DNA of 64,000 bases from Coffea arabica. Its lineage: Eukaryota; Streptophyta; Magnoliopsida; Gentianales; Rubiaceae. The stretch is taken from NCBI RefSeq assembly GCF_036785885.1, contig NC_092322.1:14096466-14160465 (forward strand), read 5' to 3'. Shown here in pieces: positions 1 through 13,092 of this stretch. The notes beneath the pieces are model-generated. The model did not search any database, had not been told where the DNA came from, and saw only the letters and a program-made list of their open reading frames with translations. Position 1 is the first letter of the stretch. Each line of letters opens with the position of its first letter. Both the position numbers and the translations under genes were made by a program.

Positions 1-239
1 CCGGAAGGAGCCCCAATCCCAACAAATATATGGCAAAGTGAAAGAGAGAGGATGCAACATCTTATACCATCCATCATACAGGTATTCTGGATTTTGAGGT
101 GATATTGAGATGGCCCAATATTTGAATTTGAATTATTATATAGTCCATCATTGACAACTTGTACATGATTTTCAATGCAATATGTAGCTTCCGCAATATA
201 GTGATCTATATTTACACTACTATCTTCAGTATGATTTAC

Positions 240-530
240 ATTAGGCAGCAAAACTCATGAATTGGCCCGGTCTGCTTGAGCTCCATCAACGTCAAGCTCA
301 AGCAGCTTGAACTAGCCTTAAAGTTGAGTTTGAATCCAAATATACTTGATTTGAAGGTTTGTCGAACCTAATAATATACAATTAGGCGTGAACTTGACTA
401 GGTTCAAACTTGGATTCGGATTCAAGTTGAAATTTTACTAGGAGTTGACTCAAGTTTAAGCCTAGTAAAATTAAGTTGAGTTTATCCGATTAGCCAAAAC
501 TCGATTAACCAGATTCATTAGCAACTCTAA
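240..530. repeat. diverged CTCGA/CTTGA-rich repeat
   Basis: The segment repeats CAAGCTCAAG, CTTGAACTAG and related words on both strands. It resembles the better-preserved element at 51111-51574 in word content. Ends and target duplication are not readable, so the limits are approximate. Confidence 0.35.
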
Positions 531-1734
531 GCAATAGTGTTTCAATTCTTTAAAACAAGCATAACAGTTATGGCACTGTTGCACCCTTTAGTCGTCGTGG
601 TCAACCTCTCTGCACTCTGTGCCGGTTGACATAGGGGTTTTTTTTTTCTGGGGTAGAAAAGGAGGGGACTTAATTGACTTGGGGCCTTGGCACTTTGTGC
701 CCGTTGACTTGGGTCTCTATTGTTCTGTTCTAAAGCAATTCATTTTGATGCTGTCAGACTGTTTTTCTTCTTTGACGAACCCTATCTAGAAATCAAAATT
801 GTGATTGGTTGCAACCATCGTTGTGGGCCTTTTTTTTTTTTTTTTTTAAAAGCTAACTGTCGTTGTGGGTTTAAAAGGAATGAGAAAAATAAACGCACTA
901 TAATATTAATCTAGAGATTTTTTGAATTCAAATTTCTTTTTGCCTTCTCATTTTTTAAGTCTCACCTCTCATTGCTAAAACAATTAAGTAAATTTTTGTA
1001 TTCTCTTGTTTACTATCTGTATTTACTATTGTCTCCTTCAGACAAAGAAACTAGTAGTAAAATAAACTCCAGCACGTTATGTCGTGCTTAACAGCGTTAT
1101 CATGGATTGATTTTGGTCCAGCCTTCTTAATAGAAACTGGAAGACATTGTGGTAGATGGTAGATGATGATGAAAGAAATGCACCCAAAGATGTAACATTA
1201 AAACCGAAGATACCTAAACGAGAACAAGGGGATCCACCTTCTTCTCTTTCATGAGGCTGAGATTGCAGGAATGGATCAATCCTAACTGGATTAGACTTTG
1301 TGTGATCCCAATTTCGGAAGGTCCAGTTGTATCGTCCCCACTGATGTGTGAAAGTCAAAGTTTTCGGGCATTTGATCTTTGTTGCAGAACATGCTTAGCA
1401 AACAAATTGTGGTTGTTTACTTGTTGCATGTGCATGATCAGGATGTATGGTGATTGTGTTGTTTAGCACATATTTTCAAGCCTTAGTACCTTTTTGTGTT
1501 TTCTTGATGCAGTTAGTAAAGAGAACAAGCAAATTTTCTTTATATGAGTTGTCTTTTTTTTAATAACAATAGAATGAATGACATTACTTCAAACACTAGA
1601 ATCATTATATAAGTTGCTGTCCTTTGAGTTCCAGTTTTTAATTTGAATTGCAAAAGCTTTTTTAGTTTGTGTTTTTATTCTTATTGCATCCACGACAATC
1701 TCTTCTAGTTATAATTTATAACCACTCCTGATTT

Positions 1735-2060
1735 AAAGATTACAAACCAGTTCAATCGAGTTGAAATTTAATCTAATCGAGTTGAGCTCAATTTCAATGT
1801 AAAGGTTGTGTTCAAGTTTGAACTCAATTTCAATCTAGTCGAGCTTAAAAAATTATTATTTTTATGTTTTAAAAATAGATAGAAATGGACATCTCACGCT
1901 AATAAATAATAGAAATATTAGGGACATGAATGTAATTTCACTACTAATAAAGTAAGAATAAAAAATTAAAAATATATTCAAGTCGGCTCAACTCAATAAG
2001 CTTGTCCAACTAGTTCAAGTAGTTTTGATCAAACCGGCTCGATTGTTTTCCGGCCCTACT
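1735..2060. repeat. CTCGA-rich repeat, old copy of the 51.1-kb family
   Basis: AATCGAGTTGA and related words recur. The right end reads CGGCTCGATTG...CGGCCCTA, like the usual terminus of this plant repeat class (CTCGA... then a GCCCTA end). The left end is unclear. Confidence 0.4.
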
Positions 2061-2147
2061 CTTATAGTAGCATCATGTTTAGTGTCTGATGTCTTGGGAG
2101 TCACATGGATAAAATTTTGATATGTTAAGATCTGATTGAAACGAGAG

Positions 2148-2220
2148 TTCGATATGTCTAAAATCTAGATAAGCAAAGATGTTTGATATGTCTAAAATCT
2201 AGAAATAAGCAAAGATGTTA
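2148..2220. repeat. two-copy tandem repeat, unit about 35 bp
   Basis: GATATGTCTAAAATCTAGA followed by TAAGCAAAGATGTT occurs twice in direct succession with a small indel between the copies. It lies in the 3' flank of the first peroxidase gene. Confidence 0.7.
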
Positions 2221-2467
2221 AGTAGGCAGTTTACTTACTCACATCCAAATACAATTAGTGATTGACAATTACATGTGAATTTCAAAATTACAGCGTTTGT
2301 GACTTCGCTAAAACCCAAAGATAGAATAGAAGCAACTCCCATTGTCCCCTATCTAGAGCATCACCCATGTGGTTTTCCCCTGATCAGGGGAAATTGTAAC
2401 ATTGTTGAGTAGAAAGACATAAACTATACTGAATGGTCCATTTCCTCTTCGGTTTGGATATACACAT

Positions 2468-3867
<1,400 letters not shown>

Positions 3868-3908
3868 TATTGCTGTGTCTGCAGGGTTATTGGTCTCATA
3901 ATTCAGAT

Positions 3909-3917
3909 ACTTATAGG
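3909..3917 (-). promoter_or_regulatory. probable TATA box of peroxidase copy 1
   Basis: On the minus strand this reads CTATAAGTA, about 45 bp upstream of the ATG at 3867, implying a short leader. Position and sequence fit a TATA element; there is no transcript evidence. Confidence 0.4.
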
Positions 3918-4836
3918 GAATTTAGTACAGTATCATGCTAATTACTATTTACGTAATTTGGGCTAATCAGCCTATAGTATTTTTAATCTTATAATGCGAT
4001 GTTAAAAGGCAGTAAGCTGTAAAGTCGCTTTTCCTTGGTTACATGAAAATCAGCAAAAGTGTTCTTATTGAGAAGAAGATGCAAAACAACTGGAGTGGGG
4101 TCTGACCACAATTACTCGTATATCTTCCTGTTAATACTATGCTAGATCCTAAAGGCCCTGTAAAGGGGGGCTGTTTAAAAAGGTTTATGCATCAGCTATT
4201 TATCAAGTCCAATTGTGTTGACTTCCATGAGAAAAATCCAAGGATAGTGGTTAAAGATGGAAAGTTCTTATCCATTCAAGATCCTGAGCACGTACATTGT
4301 TTAAAGCTCACTGATTAAATCGCATTTTGGATTTTGTGCTTTCTATCTAGCATGCAACAGGACTTGATTGGGAGCATTCTATGATCTCATTTACAACTTT
4401 GTGGTGTCAAGTGGTCCTATCTTGTTGACTTTTTCCTTCTTCTTCTGAAGTATTAAATTGAGCAATTGTTGGTGGGATTTAGTTGAGCAGGTTAATTTAT
4501 CTATTATTGAAGATAAATAGCCTTGCTCTGATTCCTGATGAACAACGCAAATCTGCAGAGATCTGCTGGAGGCAAAAATCATGCAGGATAATGACGCTTG
4601 CTTATGTGAAAATAATGATCACATGCATAATACAACTGCACAATGACGGCTACTTGATTGAAAAGGATGAGTCGTATTGTTAATTCAATTTGATAGACCA
4701 TTAACATGAATGCCGTGTAACGCGAGTTCGTGATTAGATCTTCTGAAGACCACCATCCCTAAGTTTATCATCTACAAACGACCAGACCAAAAGAATGAAG
4801 TCTGCGAATTTCTTTTTCAATTTCCACAAGGGGGAT

Positions 4837-5178
4837 TGTTGAGATATGCCACTTCTTTGCACAACCCTCTAAATTCTTTTGATACGAGAATAATTTAGTT
4901 AGTTGTTGAATAAATATAGTTGTTAGAATATTTATTAACAGAAAATCATGTTGAGTTATTAACAAATATTTTTGCTAAGATTTGTTAAGTAGAAGATTAT
5001 CTTAATTTGCTAGTAAGTAGTTTTGTTGAGATTTTTATGAAGAATTGTTAACTAAAAATTATGTTAGTTTGTTGTTTGTAAACACTATAAATGGTGATTT
5101 GATGAATGAGGAACAAAAGCTCAATTTCACCCCACAATGCAAGTGTTACTCAACTATTGTGTTGCAACACTAAGTCTA
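4837..5178 (+). repeat. left LTR-like copy of decayed Copia retroelement
   Basis: The segment begins TGTTGAGATATGCC and is repeated in the same orientation at 6264-6604 with many substitutions and small indels. Shared blocks include AATAATTTAG, GTTGTTGAATAAATATAGTT, TTGAGATTTTTATG and ATTATGTTAGTTTGTT. A TATA-like ACTATAAATGG lies near 5085 and ACAAAAGCT-type sequence follows. An AAGGGGGAT purine tract lies directly upstream. Confidence 0.7.
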
Positions 5179-6263
5179 AGACTTAGTGTTGTTTCTACCC
5201 TAAATTCCAATAAAGTAGAATCAAGAGTCTAAGCCTTAAGGGATTGTGTGTGTCTTTCTTGAGAGTGAGTGAAGGATCCCTTTTCCGGTGTGAAACTAAA
5301 TACTTATGGCTTGTGAAAATTGCAAAGAAAGCTTGAGATGCTTTCAAAGGGACTTTCTAAGGCAATAATAGAACAAGGCAAATGCAAATCTTGAATTTTA
5401 GGAGGACAAATAAGCTTGGATGGTTGTCAACAAAAGGAGGGCCAATTTTTCGTGGCTACTTATTTTGCAAGCAATAATTCCAGTGCTAAAACTTGATTAA
5501 TAGTTGGTGGTTAGTGGTTACACTCATTGCATGGGATATGATGAATCGATATTTTGAAAACTTGACAAATCACATATCTCCAAAATCAGAATTGGAAGAA
5601 AAGCTTATATTGATGTGAAAGGCAGATGTAGTGTTGCTGTTAATTATGGTTCATGTACCAAAATTATTTCTGATGTATGTTTTGTGTATATCTAAAATTA
5701 ATCAAAATTTGTTGAATATTGGACAGTTGTTGGAGAGGAATTATTCTATCATCATCAAAAATAGAACTTGTGTTATCTATGATCCATGAGCTTCTCTCAG
5801 TAAAAATGAGAGGAAGAAATTTTTCTTTGAATTTGTCAAAAATTGGCAATTCTAAGGTATAGCACAGTGACCCCAAAAATTTAGAAATTGATAAAATTCA
5901 GAAAGTGATCATTGATTAGCCAATCAAAAGAGTTTATGTTGTGAAGATTCATGAAAAGATATCTAAAGATGATGGTGGTGACAAATTATCGAATAGCCAT
6001 AAAAAAATTTGAAGGATTGTTTTGTCTCTCATAATAATTATTTTGTAGGTTGCGAATTTCTTACACAAATTTATCTACTATATACATAGAAATTATTTAG
6101 ATACGTCAAGGATATTATCACTGATTTTGAAGTTTGGCCCAATAAATCCAAAGAATAGTTCATTAGCTTGCAAACATTTTTACAAAGGATTCATCAAAAA
6201 AAAAAATAATGTTTGAAGACTTAAAAACAGTTGGGGGCCTATTGCAAAAGTAGCAAGGAGTAA

Positions 6264-6604
6264 TGCTAAGATAAGTCACTTCTTAGCTTTTTCCAGATTC
6301 TTTTATTATTAGAATAATTTAGGTAGTTGTTGAATAAATATAGTTGTTAAGATATTTGTTAATAGAAAATCATGTTGAATAGTTAACAAATATTTTTGTT
6401 AGTAAAATTTATTAAGTATAAGACTATGATAATTTGTTAGCAACTAGTTTTATTGAGATTTTTATGGAGAATTGTTAGTTGGAAATTATGTTAGTTTGTT
6501 ACCTGTGAACATTATAAATAGTTAGTCAATGAATGAAGAATAAAAGCTGATTTCCACCCCTCAATACAAATCTTAGTGAGCTATTTTTTTCAACACTAAG
6601 TATT
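6264..6604 (+). repeat. right LTR-like copy of decayed Copia retroelement
   Basis: Direct repeat partner of 4837-5178. It starts TGCTAAGATAAG, corresponding to TGTTGAGATATG in the left copy, and ends near TTCAACACTAAGT. Divergence between copies is high, indicating an old insertion. Upstream is a purine-rich stretch with GGGGGC but no clean polypurine tract. Confidence 0.68.
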
Positions 6605-7401
6605 TGTCTAGCAGTCTATGCTGTAAAACCCAACAGGCATTTTGTTTAAGGACTAATTACTCAGTTCCACTGTTGTTACATTTTTTGCCATCAGTCAATT
6701 CCACTGTTGTTACAATTTTGCAATGCATGGCTGCCTTCTTTGTTTTCCATTTCCATTGGCAAATAGCTGCAGTTCTTCTAAGAAGTCAAAATTGTATAGC
6801 AAGTTCAAAATTTTATAGGCAAGTTACAATTTGGCAGTCAAATCCCTCTCATCTTTGCCATTTCAGCCCCATGCTCTGCAAGTGACAGAGTTCCCTGAAT
6901 GGTTGCATCAGTACAAAGGAGCCTAAGAATTTAGATCAATTAACTGAGATGATGATGAATGGGACTCTTTTCATCTTTCCAGGGGGATCTGTTAATTAAA
7001 GATTACCTGATACAGCATGATTTTGATGCCTGATGCAGTCGAGATTTCGTGAAAGAAAAAAAAAAATCCATGAGTGGGAGGAATAGTAGGGGAGAAGAAA
7101 AAGCACTCTTGTTACTTGGAGAAATGAACTGGGAAGCAGGCTGCAGTTGGAGGTACAATTCAGAATATAACAAAGTATTGAAACTTTTGTTTTTTTTTTT
7201 TTATTCTCATTATGTTTTCTCCCTCCTGAAGGCTTCAAGAAACACACCTTCTTCTCCTTGCTATGTGGAATGATAGTAATTCAATCAAACAAAAGGGTCC
7301 AATTAGAAATGAAAATAACTTCTTGCTAAATCCTGATAAATGGATATCCCCTAACATGTTTACGGTGGGGGGTTTTGGCAGTTGAGGTCAAGATCAAAGC
7401 T
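6605..7401. other. intergenic spacer upstream of peroxidase copy 1, downstream of copy 2
   Basis: No gene is recognised. The spacer has a short two-copy repeat (CAGTTCCACTGTTGTTACA, about 6660-6715) and a poly-T run near 7190. The 3' UTR of peroxidase copy 2 probably lies in its right end. Confidence 0.45.
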
Positions 7402-8753
7402 TTAAGGATTTATGACCCTGCAGTTGGATCGAATTTCTCCAGCAGTTCCAGTAAGAACCTCAATCTGACTCATCTTTACCATTGCATCAGCAAAATCTTC
7501 CTGCCATTCTCGCTCGTTGAATGCATATTCTCTGACTTCTGAAAGACTCTCTGGGCTGGTGATGAGGGTCTGGTCGGATGTGAGAACAACACGGTGTGCC
7601 AAGATGTCCCTGTAATAGCTATTCTCGAAAAGAGCTGGACTCCTATTCATCGGCACCACCAAGTTAGGATCAACATCTCCTTGAGGGCCTTGAGGGCATT
7701 GTATCTTCAGTAGTGCAGCCAAGAAGCGGTCCAAGCTCGGATCTTGACTGTTTGCTGGGCTGAAATCGTATAACCTATTGCTGAATGATGTGCAATGAGA
7801 GCGACCAATTGTATGCGCCCCTGTACACAAACAAAATTCTTAGCATGTTACTTATGAACAAATAGATTATGCAAAACCAAAATAAATCAGAATTCAGACT
7901 TGAGCTTCACCTGAAAGTGCAATCATCTCATCTTGGGTCATATTCTTCTTAGCAAAAGCCTGAGTGATTTGATCTAAATTTTGAAAGGGTCCAGGAATGT
8001 CTATAGTCTCTGCAGCACGTGAGATACGTCCATCTCGCCTGCCTGCTGGAACACCCCATCCGCGGCCTCCAGTCTGCATAATATTCCCAGACAAAACAAG
8101 AAGTGCTTTTCATTTTCTAGTCGAACAAATCAGTATGTGGTAGCATCCAATTTAACAATTTTCTCATGTATCAACCAGCCAAAAAATCTATTACTATTGC
8201 TTTTCTTTAGACATTGTTGGTGTTTCACTCACAATCACGACAGAGTCTCTGGCTGCATATGCTAATATATCAGCACAGGACACAACTCCTTTGCATTCTG
8301 CTTCAAGTCTGGCCTTGGCATTGTCAACTACTTCCAGACCGCGAAGAGTGATGCCATTTGGAGGACCGTCCTTCTCTGCTACGTTTGTTGGTGTTGAATC
8401 AATGAATAAGGAGCCATCGCAACCCTGAAAGCCTTGTTAAATTAGTACTAATTGCTTGTTTATGTCATAGACTTTGCATACTTTTTGTGACAAGATGAAA
8501 ACCTGAAACAAACTAGTTTCCTTGAAAAAACTTGACACTTGGGAGGCATTACCCGAACAAAGCAATCGTGGAAATGAGCTCTGACGAGACCAGGAGCAAT
8601 TCCTTTATCTTTGAGAAAGGCTTTGAGGACTTCTTCCCCTATGATTGATTCTGTGCGAGGACATCTACTGTTGTAGAATCCCACTACTAGTTGTGCCTTA
8701 ATTTGAGAACTCAGGCATAAAACAGTTGCTAACAGTGTAGCCAGCAGTGCCAT
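7402..8753 (-). CDS. class III (secretory plant) peroxidase, copy 2
   Basis: Four exons: 8753-8553, 8424-8233, 8073-7911 and 7820-7402, all with GT-AG introns, giving 324 aa. Residues 1-20 are a signal peptide, with the mature protein starting [12 protein letters not shown]. Distal motif RAHFHDCFV gives Arg58 and His62; proximal motif [10 protein letters not shown] gives His188. All eight family cysteines are present, including the canonical CP after the first. Exon 2 is exactly 192 nt and all three introns interrupt homologous codons, as in copy 1 (2468-3867), so the two genes are tandem duplicates. The proteins are clearly diverged in the C-terminal half (for example HRVVLTSDQ here against NRGLFTSDQ). 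The product is expected to be secreted and to use H2O2; the physiological substrate is unknown. Confidence 0.93.
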
Positions 8754-8818
8754 TTTTTGTTCTTGACACTGATAGTGGTATGCTTGATAGTGATATGCAT
8801 CTATGTTACTACAAGAGT

Positions 8819-8826
8819 TATATAAA
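8819..8826 (-). promoter_or_regulatory. probable TATA box of peroxidase copy 2
   Basis: On the minus strand the sequence is TTATATAA, about 65-70 bp upstream of the ATG at 8753, a normal spacing for a plant promoter with a 30-40 nt leader. Confidence 0.45.
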
Positions 8827-11054
8827 GAAATCCATCTCCATCACCAGGAAAACTAGCAATTTCCAAGGCAATAACGGCTTCAAAACAGATAGCACTGGAA
8901 ACAAGAGGAAATGCCAAATTTCGAGTTAAGTCCATTCTTCACTCACGGTTAGAAGGTGTGGCCTAGATCCCTATTTCATGCTTGCTTAGAAAGGAGATTC
9001 ATTTCCCATGACAATAAAGAATGATTTGCATATGATCTTAAATGACTCTCATTTACTAGTTACTGGACTGGCCAATTCCTTGTTTTCATCACAGACATGC
9101 AGAAATCCTAGTTGTATAAGCTCTAACCCCAGTTTTTAAAGCTGCAATTTCTTTATTTAATTTCTTGTTTGCTACTCAGATGTTTATCATTCAACTTTTC
9201 TTAGTTTCAACTGAAATGCAAGAATTATGGCAAAGAATGACTGTCTTCTTGTTCTCTTTTTCCCTGCGAGAAAAGAAGGCTTTGATAGGGCAATTTAACG
9301 TAACATAGTGGTTGACTAAATATTTTTTTCTAATATGCATGCAAGCAATAGACTATTGCCGCAATAGTATGCTGAAGATGAAGAACTTTTCATTCAAGCA
9401 CTTTATCTTCAATTCTCAATTCTCCTGTCACCATTAATCAAATTTTGCATATACACACTTGATTGACAATATAACAGTCCAATAGTTGATGGATTTTTAT
9501 TCTTGTATAATAATTCATTTTCCACTTCCTTTCCTCTCCCCTTTCTTGCTTTCTCATACTAAATGGAGGTGATGTTAGCACTCTCTTTGAACCTTTTTCA
9601 TTTATATGAAAAGACAAGCATATCTCTATATTTCATCGAATTATAACATGGAGAAAGTGGATGGTTTTAAGTTTAACTAAAATTATATGGATATTTGTGA
9701 AATTTTTCATGTGATTACAAAAATCGATAAAAGTGTTATTGACAAATATAACAGTGCCACTAACAATTTCTTTGTTCTGCTTTTATATGTTATTATCTTA
9801 GTCCATATATTGTTATTTCAAGGGTTTTTAACAGGTCTGCGATGCGATGTCCTTAGATGTTCTGAGCCGCACAAAAAGAAAAAATTGTTATCTTAATGTT
9901 TACACCTTGTGAATACATTGGCAATCCACATGATTTGACCGCATAATTCAGCAAATCTGCAAAAGAAAATCGATCTGGTCACGAAGGGCTGCCGATTTTT
10001 AGGGATTGGGACATCCAAGTTGTTGAACTTTAACTTCATCAAGTATATTTGATGACCCATATGATTTTTTTGTCTCCATGACTCCATGCTGTTCGTTTCT
10101 TTTGATATATATAGTAATTGCATCAACAGATAGCTAAAACCAAATTCAAAGTTTTTTTTTTCTTTTTTGGTCCCTATCTTTCGTGTGAACCTCTAATTTG
10201 TCATCTGATTGCGTTTTATTCTTGCAATCGAAGAAAATCATTGATTTCAAACTTCATACCAGAGATTTCAAAGAAGAATTTATTTCGATTTTAATTCCAC
10301 TAATTTGAGATGTTTTTAGCTCCCCACTGCGTCAGATAGGCCTGAGACGCTCAATGGAATCATGTGTTGCTGGAATCTTTTGTTTAACACTGCTGTAACT
10401 CTTCAACAACCACCTCTCTAGGTCCTGTAATTGCTGTCCAATCTACTTCTTTGATACAGACATCAAAAGCCCAACCTTCTCAAATTCCCAGTCTACTCTT
10501 CAGGTAACAATAATGAGTGTAATTTCTGATATTCTTGCTCCCTGCTTCATACTCTTATCTCCAAACCCATACTACTGTTTGTATATTTATAGCAACTTGA
10601 GATACACATGAGCGGACAAAGTAATACACAGCATGCTTGAACAAAAGATGGGGTACCACATCAACCATTGACTGAAACAGGTATTAACCAATGATGCTTG
10701 GCCACCTAGTTTATTAAATAGCAGAAAGAAACATCAACAATCAACTCTCAACTTCTATTACAAGACATACAATGTAAAATTCAGGAACAAAACTGCATTA
10801 GCACTCAGTGAAATACTACTGATGATTGTAGCTCCTAATCATATTCTCAGCTGTGTCACTATTTACGCTAAAGAAAATGACACAAATATACATATCTATA
10901 AAGAAGTAATTCCCCATAATGGGCATTGGAGTAGGCATGATTTACACTCTGTTGTCTCAAAAAAGAGTGGAGAACAACTCGTTATGTGACCCGCTTCTCA
11001 ACTTATGCACGCCTACTTCAGCTTTAATGAGAAAAGCTAAACCATCTTTCTCGT
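8827..11054. other. intergenic, no gene recognised
   Basis: Region between the upstream side of peroxidase copy 2 and the 3' end of the trihelix gene. It is AT-rich with T-runs (for example near 10152-10165). The right part (about 10700-11054) probably includes the trihelix 3' UTR. Short open frames (9687-9896 plus, 9893-10126 minus) resemble nothing known and were not called. Confidence 0.45.
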
Positions 11055-13092
11055 TCACTCCATTGATGCAACTGAAGATGGATGATTAGCCACAAGCTCG
11101 TAACCATCTCCATTGTCATTCTCTTCTTCCTCTTCCATAGCATCATCTTCTCTATTTTCGTCGGCATTCTCGCTCCCACCATCTTCTGTTAATTGTTGAT
11201 GCTGAGGCTGCTGCTCTTGCTGCCCCATCATTTGCATTAAGATGTGTTCTGGTTCTAGATTATTACCAGACCACTCGGCATTCTGTTCAACTCCTTTAGA
11301 CTTTTTTTCATAGATAGACTCGAGCAAATGGAAGTAGGGACATGTTTTTGAACTTTCTGGCCTCCGCTTATGGCTCTCCCTTACCCTCTTGTAGTATTTA
11401 TTTATATTCTCCCACTTTTCTTTGCATCTCTTGGCACTTCTATCATAACCAAGCTTCTTCATAGCAGAAGAGATCTCCTCCCACAGAGGCCCCTTGAGTC
11501 CATTATCTTGGAATTGCATGCCAAGATTGGTTCTAAGCCTAACCAAAGCTTCAACTTCTGCTTTAGGCCATCTTGATGTAGTTGCCTGAATGGAACTTTC
11601 ACCAAAACCATTCCCTCGTTTGTCAACATCGAACGCATCCTCTTGTCTGCCAATACTAGTGCCTAACTCTTGATTCTCAATGGTCCCAGGTGTAAAAGGA
11701 CCTGGAGTCTGCACTTGCTGTTTGTCCGGATGTTTCTCAGATATTGGAGTTGCGGCCTCAGCAAACTGCCCAGGAATTGCTTGCTCCGAGATCTTTTGCA
11801 AGAAAGCCATGACAGTTGCATCTCTTGCTGCAGAAATTGCTCGCTCATTGGCTAAATATTCTTGTTCTTTTCTTATTCGATCCATCTGTTGCAGCCTCCA
11901 TGCTTCTTCCCTTGCTATCCGATCCCTCTCACACTTTTCCAGTGCCGCTAGAAGCTGGTTCTGTAAATTCTCTTGCTTCTCCAATATTTCTTTCATTAAC
12001 TTCTCAAAATAATCAGATAATTTCCTCTTTTTCTTAACGCTTCCTTCTGACTCCCTCCCTGATGAGGAGGTTGTTGACGTTGACGGAGTCACGAATTCCA
12101 TATTCGGATTTTCGCTTGGATGAGGCACCATAGAATCAAGACTTCCACTTGTGACTTTTATGATTGTTGGCGCTGCTATGGTGGTTGTCTGTGTTGTTTC
12201 CGCCACATGAGTTTGGATTTGGCTTAAAGGAGGCGATGGAAGTGAGGGTTGGTTATCAAACCTCTCTAATTGCTCAAAGAATCTATAATTTTTCCCGTTC
12301 TGCCGGCCAGATCGACAATCTTTCGTTCTTTTATGGTACTTAAATATATTCTCAAACTTCTCCTTGCATTTCCTAGCACTTCGATGATATCCAAGCTCAC
12401 CTAATTTCCTGTCCACCAAAAGATCCATAAATCCATTTGGACACGCAATCCAACTTCTAATTCAATAATCAAACTCAAGCCAAAAAAAAACTCTTCCACC
12501 ATCAAAGTACATGCTAAAATAACAAACATCCAATTCAGTAAGGCACTTTCACACGCTGATGAACCCCAGAACAATTCAATGATTAAATTAACATGTTTTA
12601 AGCAGCAAAACACCAACCCAATTATCAAAATCAAACAAAAACATCGAATCTAACAAAACCCAATTGAATTTGAACCATAAACTCTCCCATCCCATTCAAA
12701 AGTTCACAGCTTTTCAGCTGACGAAATGAGGAAAGTATCCCATCTAAAACTAAACTTCTACCAATCCAACACATCAAACAAATCCAAAAATCTTGAAACC
12801 AGTGACGGAAGATTACAGTAGCATACCTGGTAACTTCATCCCAAAGAGGAGCTTTGACAGTGGAGTCCCGAAATGCAAGGTCCATATCAGCCCTTATCTT
12901 CAGCAAAGCTAAAGTTTCTTCACGTGGCCACCTATTTCCTCCTTCCCCTTTTCCTCTCTCCTCCTCCTCTCCTCCTCCTCCTCCTCCTCCTCCTCCACCG
13001 CCATTTTCCGCCCCAACCATCACCTCCGCCGCAGCCTCCAAAGGGGCTGCCCCACTCCCACCGCCACCGCCTCCGCCAGAATTATCTAGCAT
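11055..13092 (-). CDS. GT-2-type trihelix transcription factor (DF1/GTL1-like)
   Basis: Two exons, 13092-12827 and 12408-11055, joined across a 418-bp GT-AG intron that splits an Arg codon inside the first DNA-binding domain; 539 aa. Order: Gly-rich N-terminus with an 11-Gly run (residues 31-41); first trihelix domain about 53-137, starting NRWPREETLALL; basic patch KKKRK (214-218), a likely nuclear signal; long charged coiled coil about 223-297 (KEILEKQENL to FLQKISEQ); second trihelix domain about 367-454, starting SRWPKAEVEALV; acidic, Gln-rich tail. Twin trihelix domains with the central helix define the GT-2 subfamily, which binds GT elements in plant promoters and acts in the nucleus. 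DF1 or GTL1 orthology cannot be settled by eye. The start Met lies upstream of the Gly tract, in frame with no earlier Met. Confidence 0.92.
12960..12998 (-). repeat. GGA trinucleotide tract coding poly-Gly/Glu in the trihelix gene
   Basis: On the plus strand this is a nearly pure (TCC/CTC)n run. On the coding strand it encodes 11 Gly followed by Glu residues. It is likely length-variable between alleles. Confidence 0.8.

Larger units (their letters stand above)
1..2467. other. gene-free left flank with old CTCGA-rich repeats
   Basis: No coding exon is recognised. The stretch holds two diverged repeats rich in CTCGA/CTTGA words (about 240-530 and 1735-2060) and a short tandem repeat at 2148-2220. 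The short open frames present (for example 1077-1358 minus) match no family I know and have no codon-like support. Confidence 0.5.
4837..6604 (+). mobile_element. decayed, internally deleted Ty1/Copia-type LTR retroelement
   Basis: Two LTR-like direct repeats (4837-5178 and 6264-6604) enclose about 1.1 kb. The interior retains broken coding remnants in element order: a stretch near 5440-5560 resembling the Copia protease region (SGYTH- and CMGYDE-like), then near 5590-5790 a pre-integrase region with VKGR, KIISD and [13 protein letters not shown] followed by VIYDP. That is typical of Copia polyproteins. Integrase core, reverse transcriptase and RNase H are missing, and stops and frameshifts are frequent, so the element cannot be autonomous. 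It sits between the two tandem peroxidase genes. Confidence 0.72.

Noticed and set aside
1077-1466. Overlapping open frames on both strands near 1.1-1.5 kb
   Set aside because: No homology recognised, no splice signals supporting extension, and both strands are open for similar lengths, as expected by chance.
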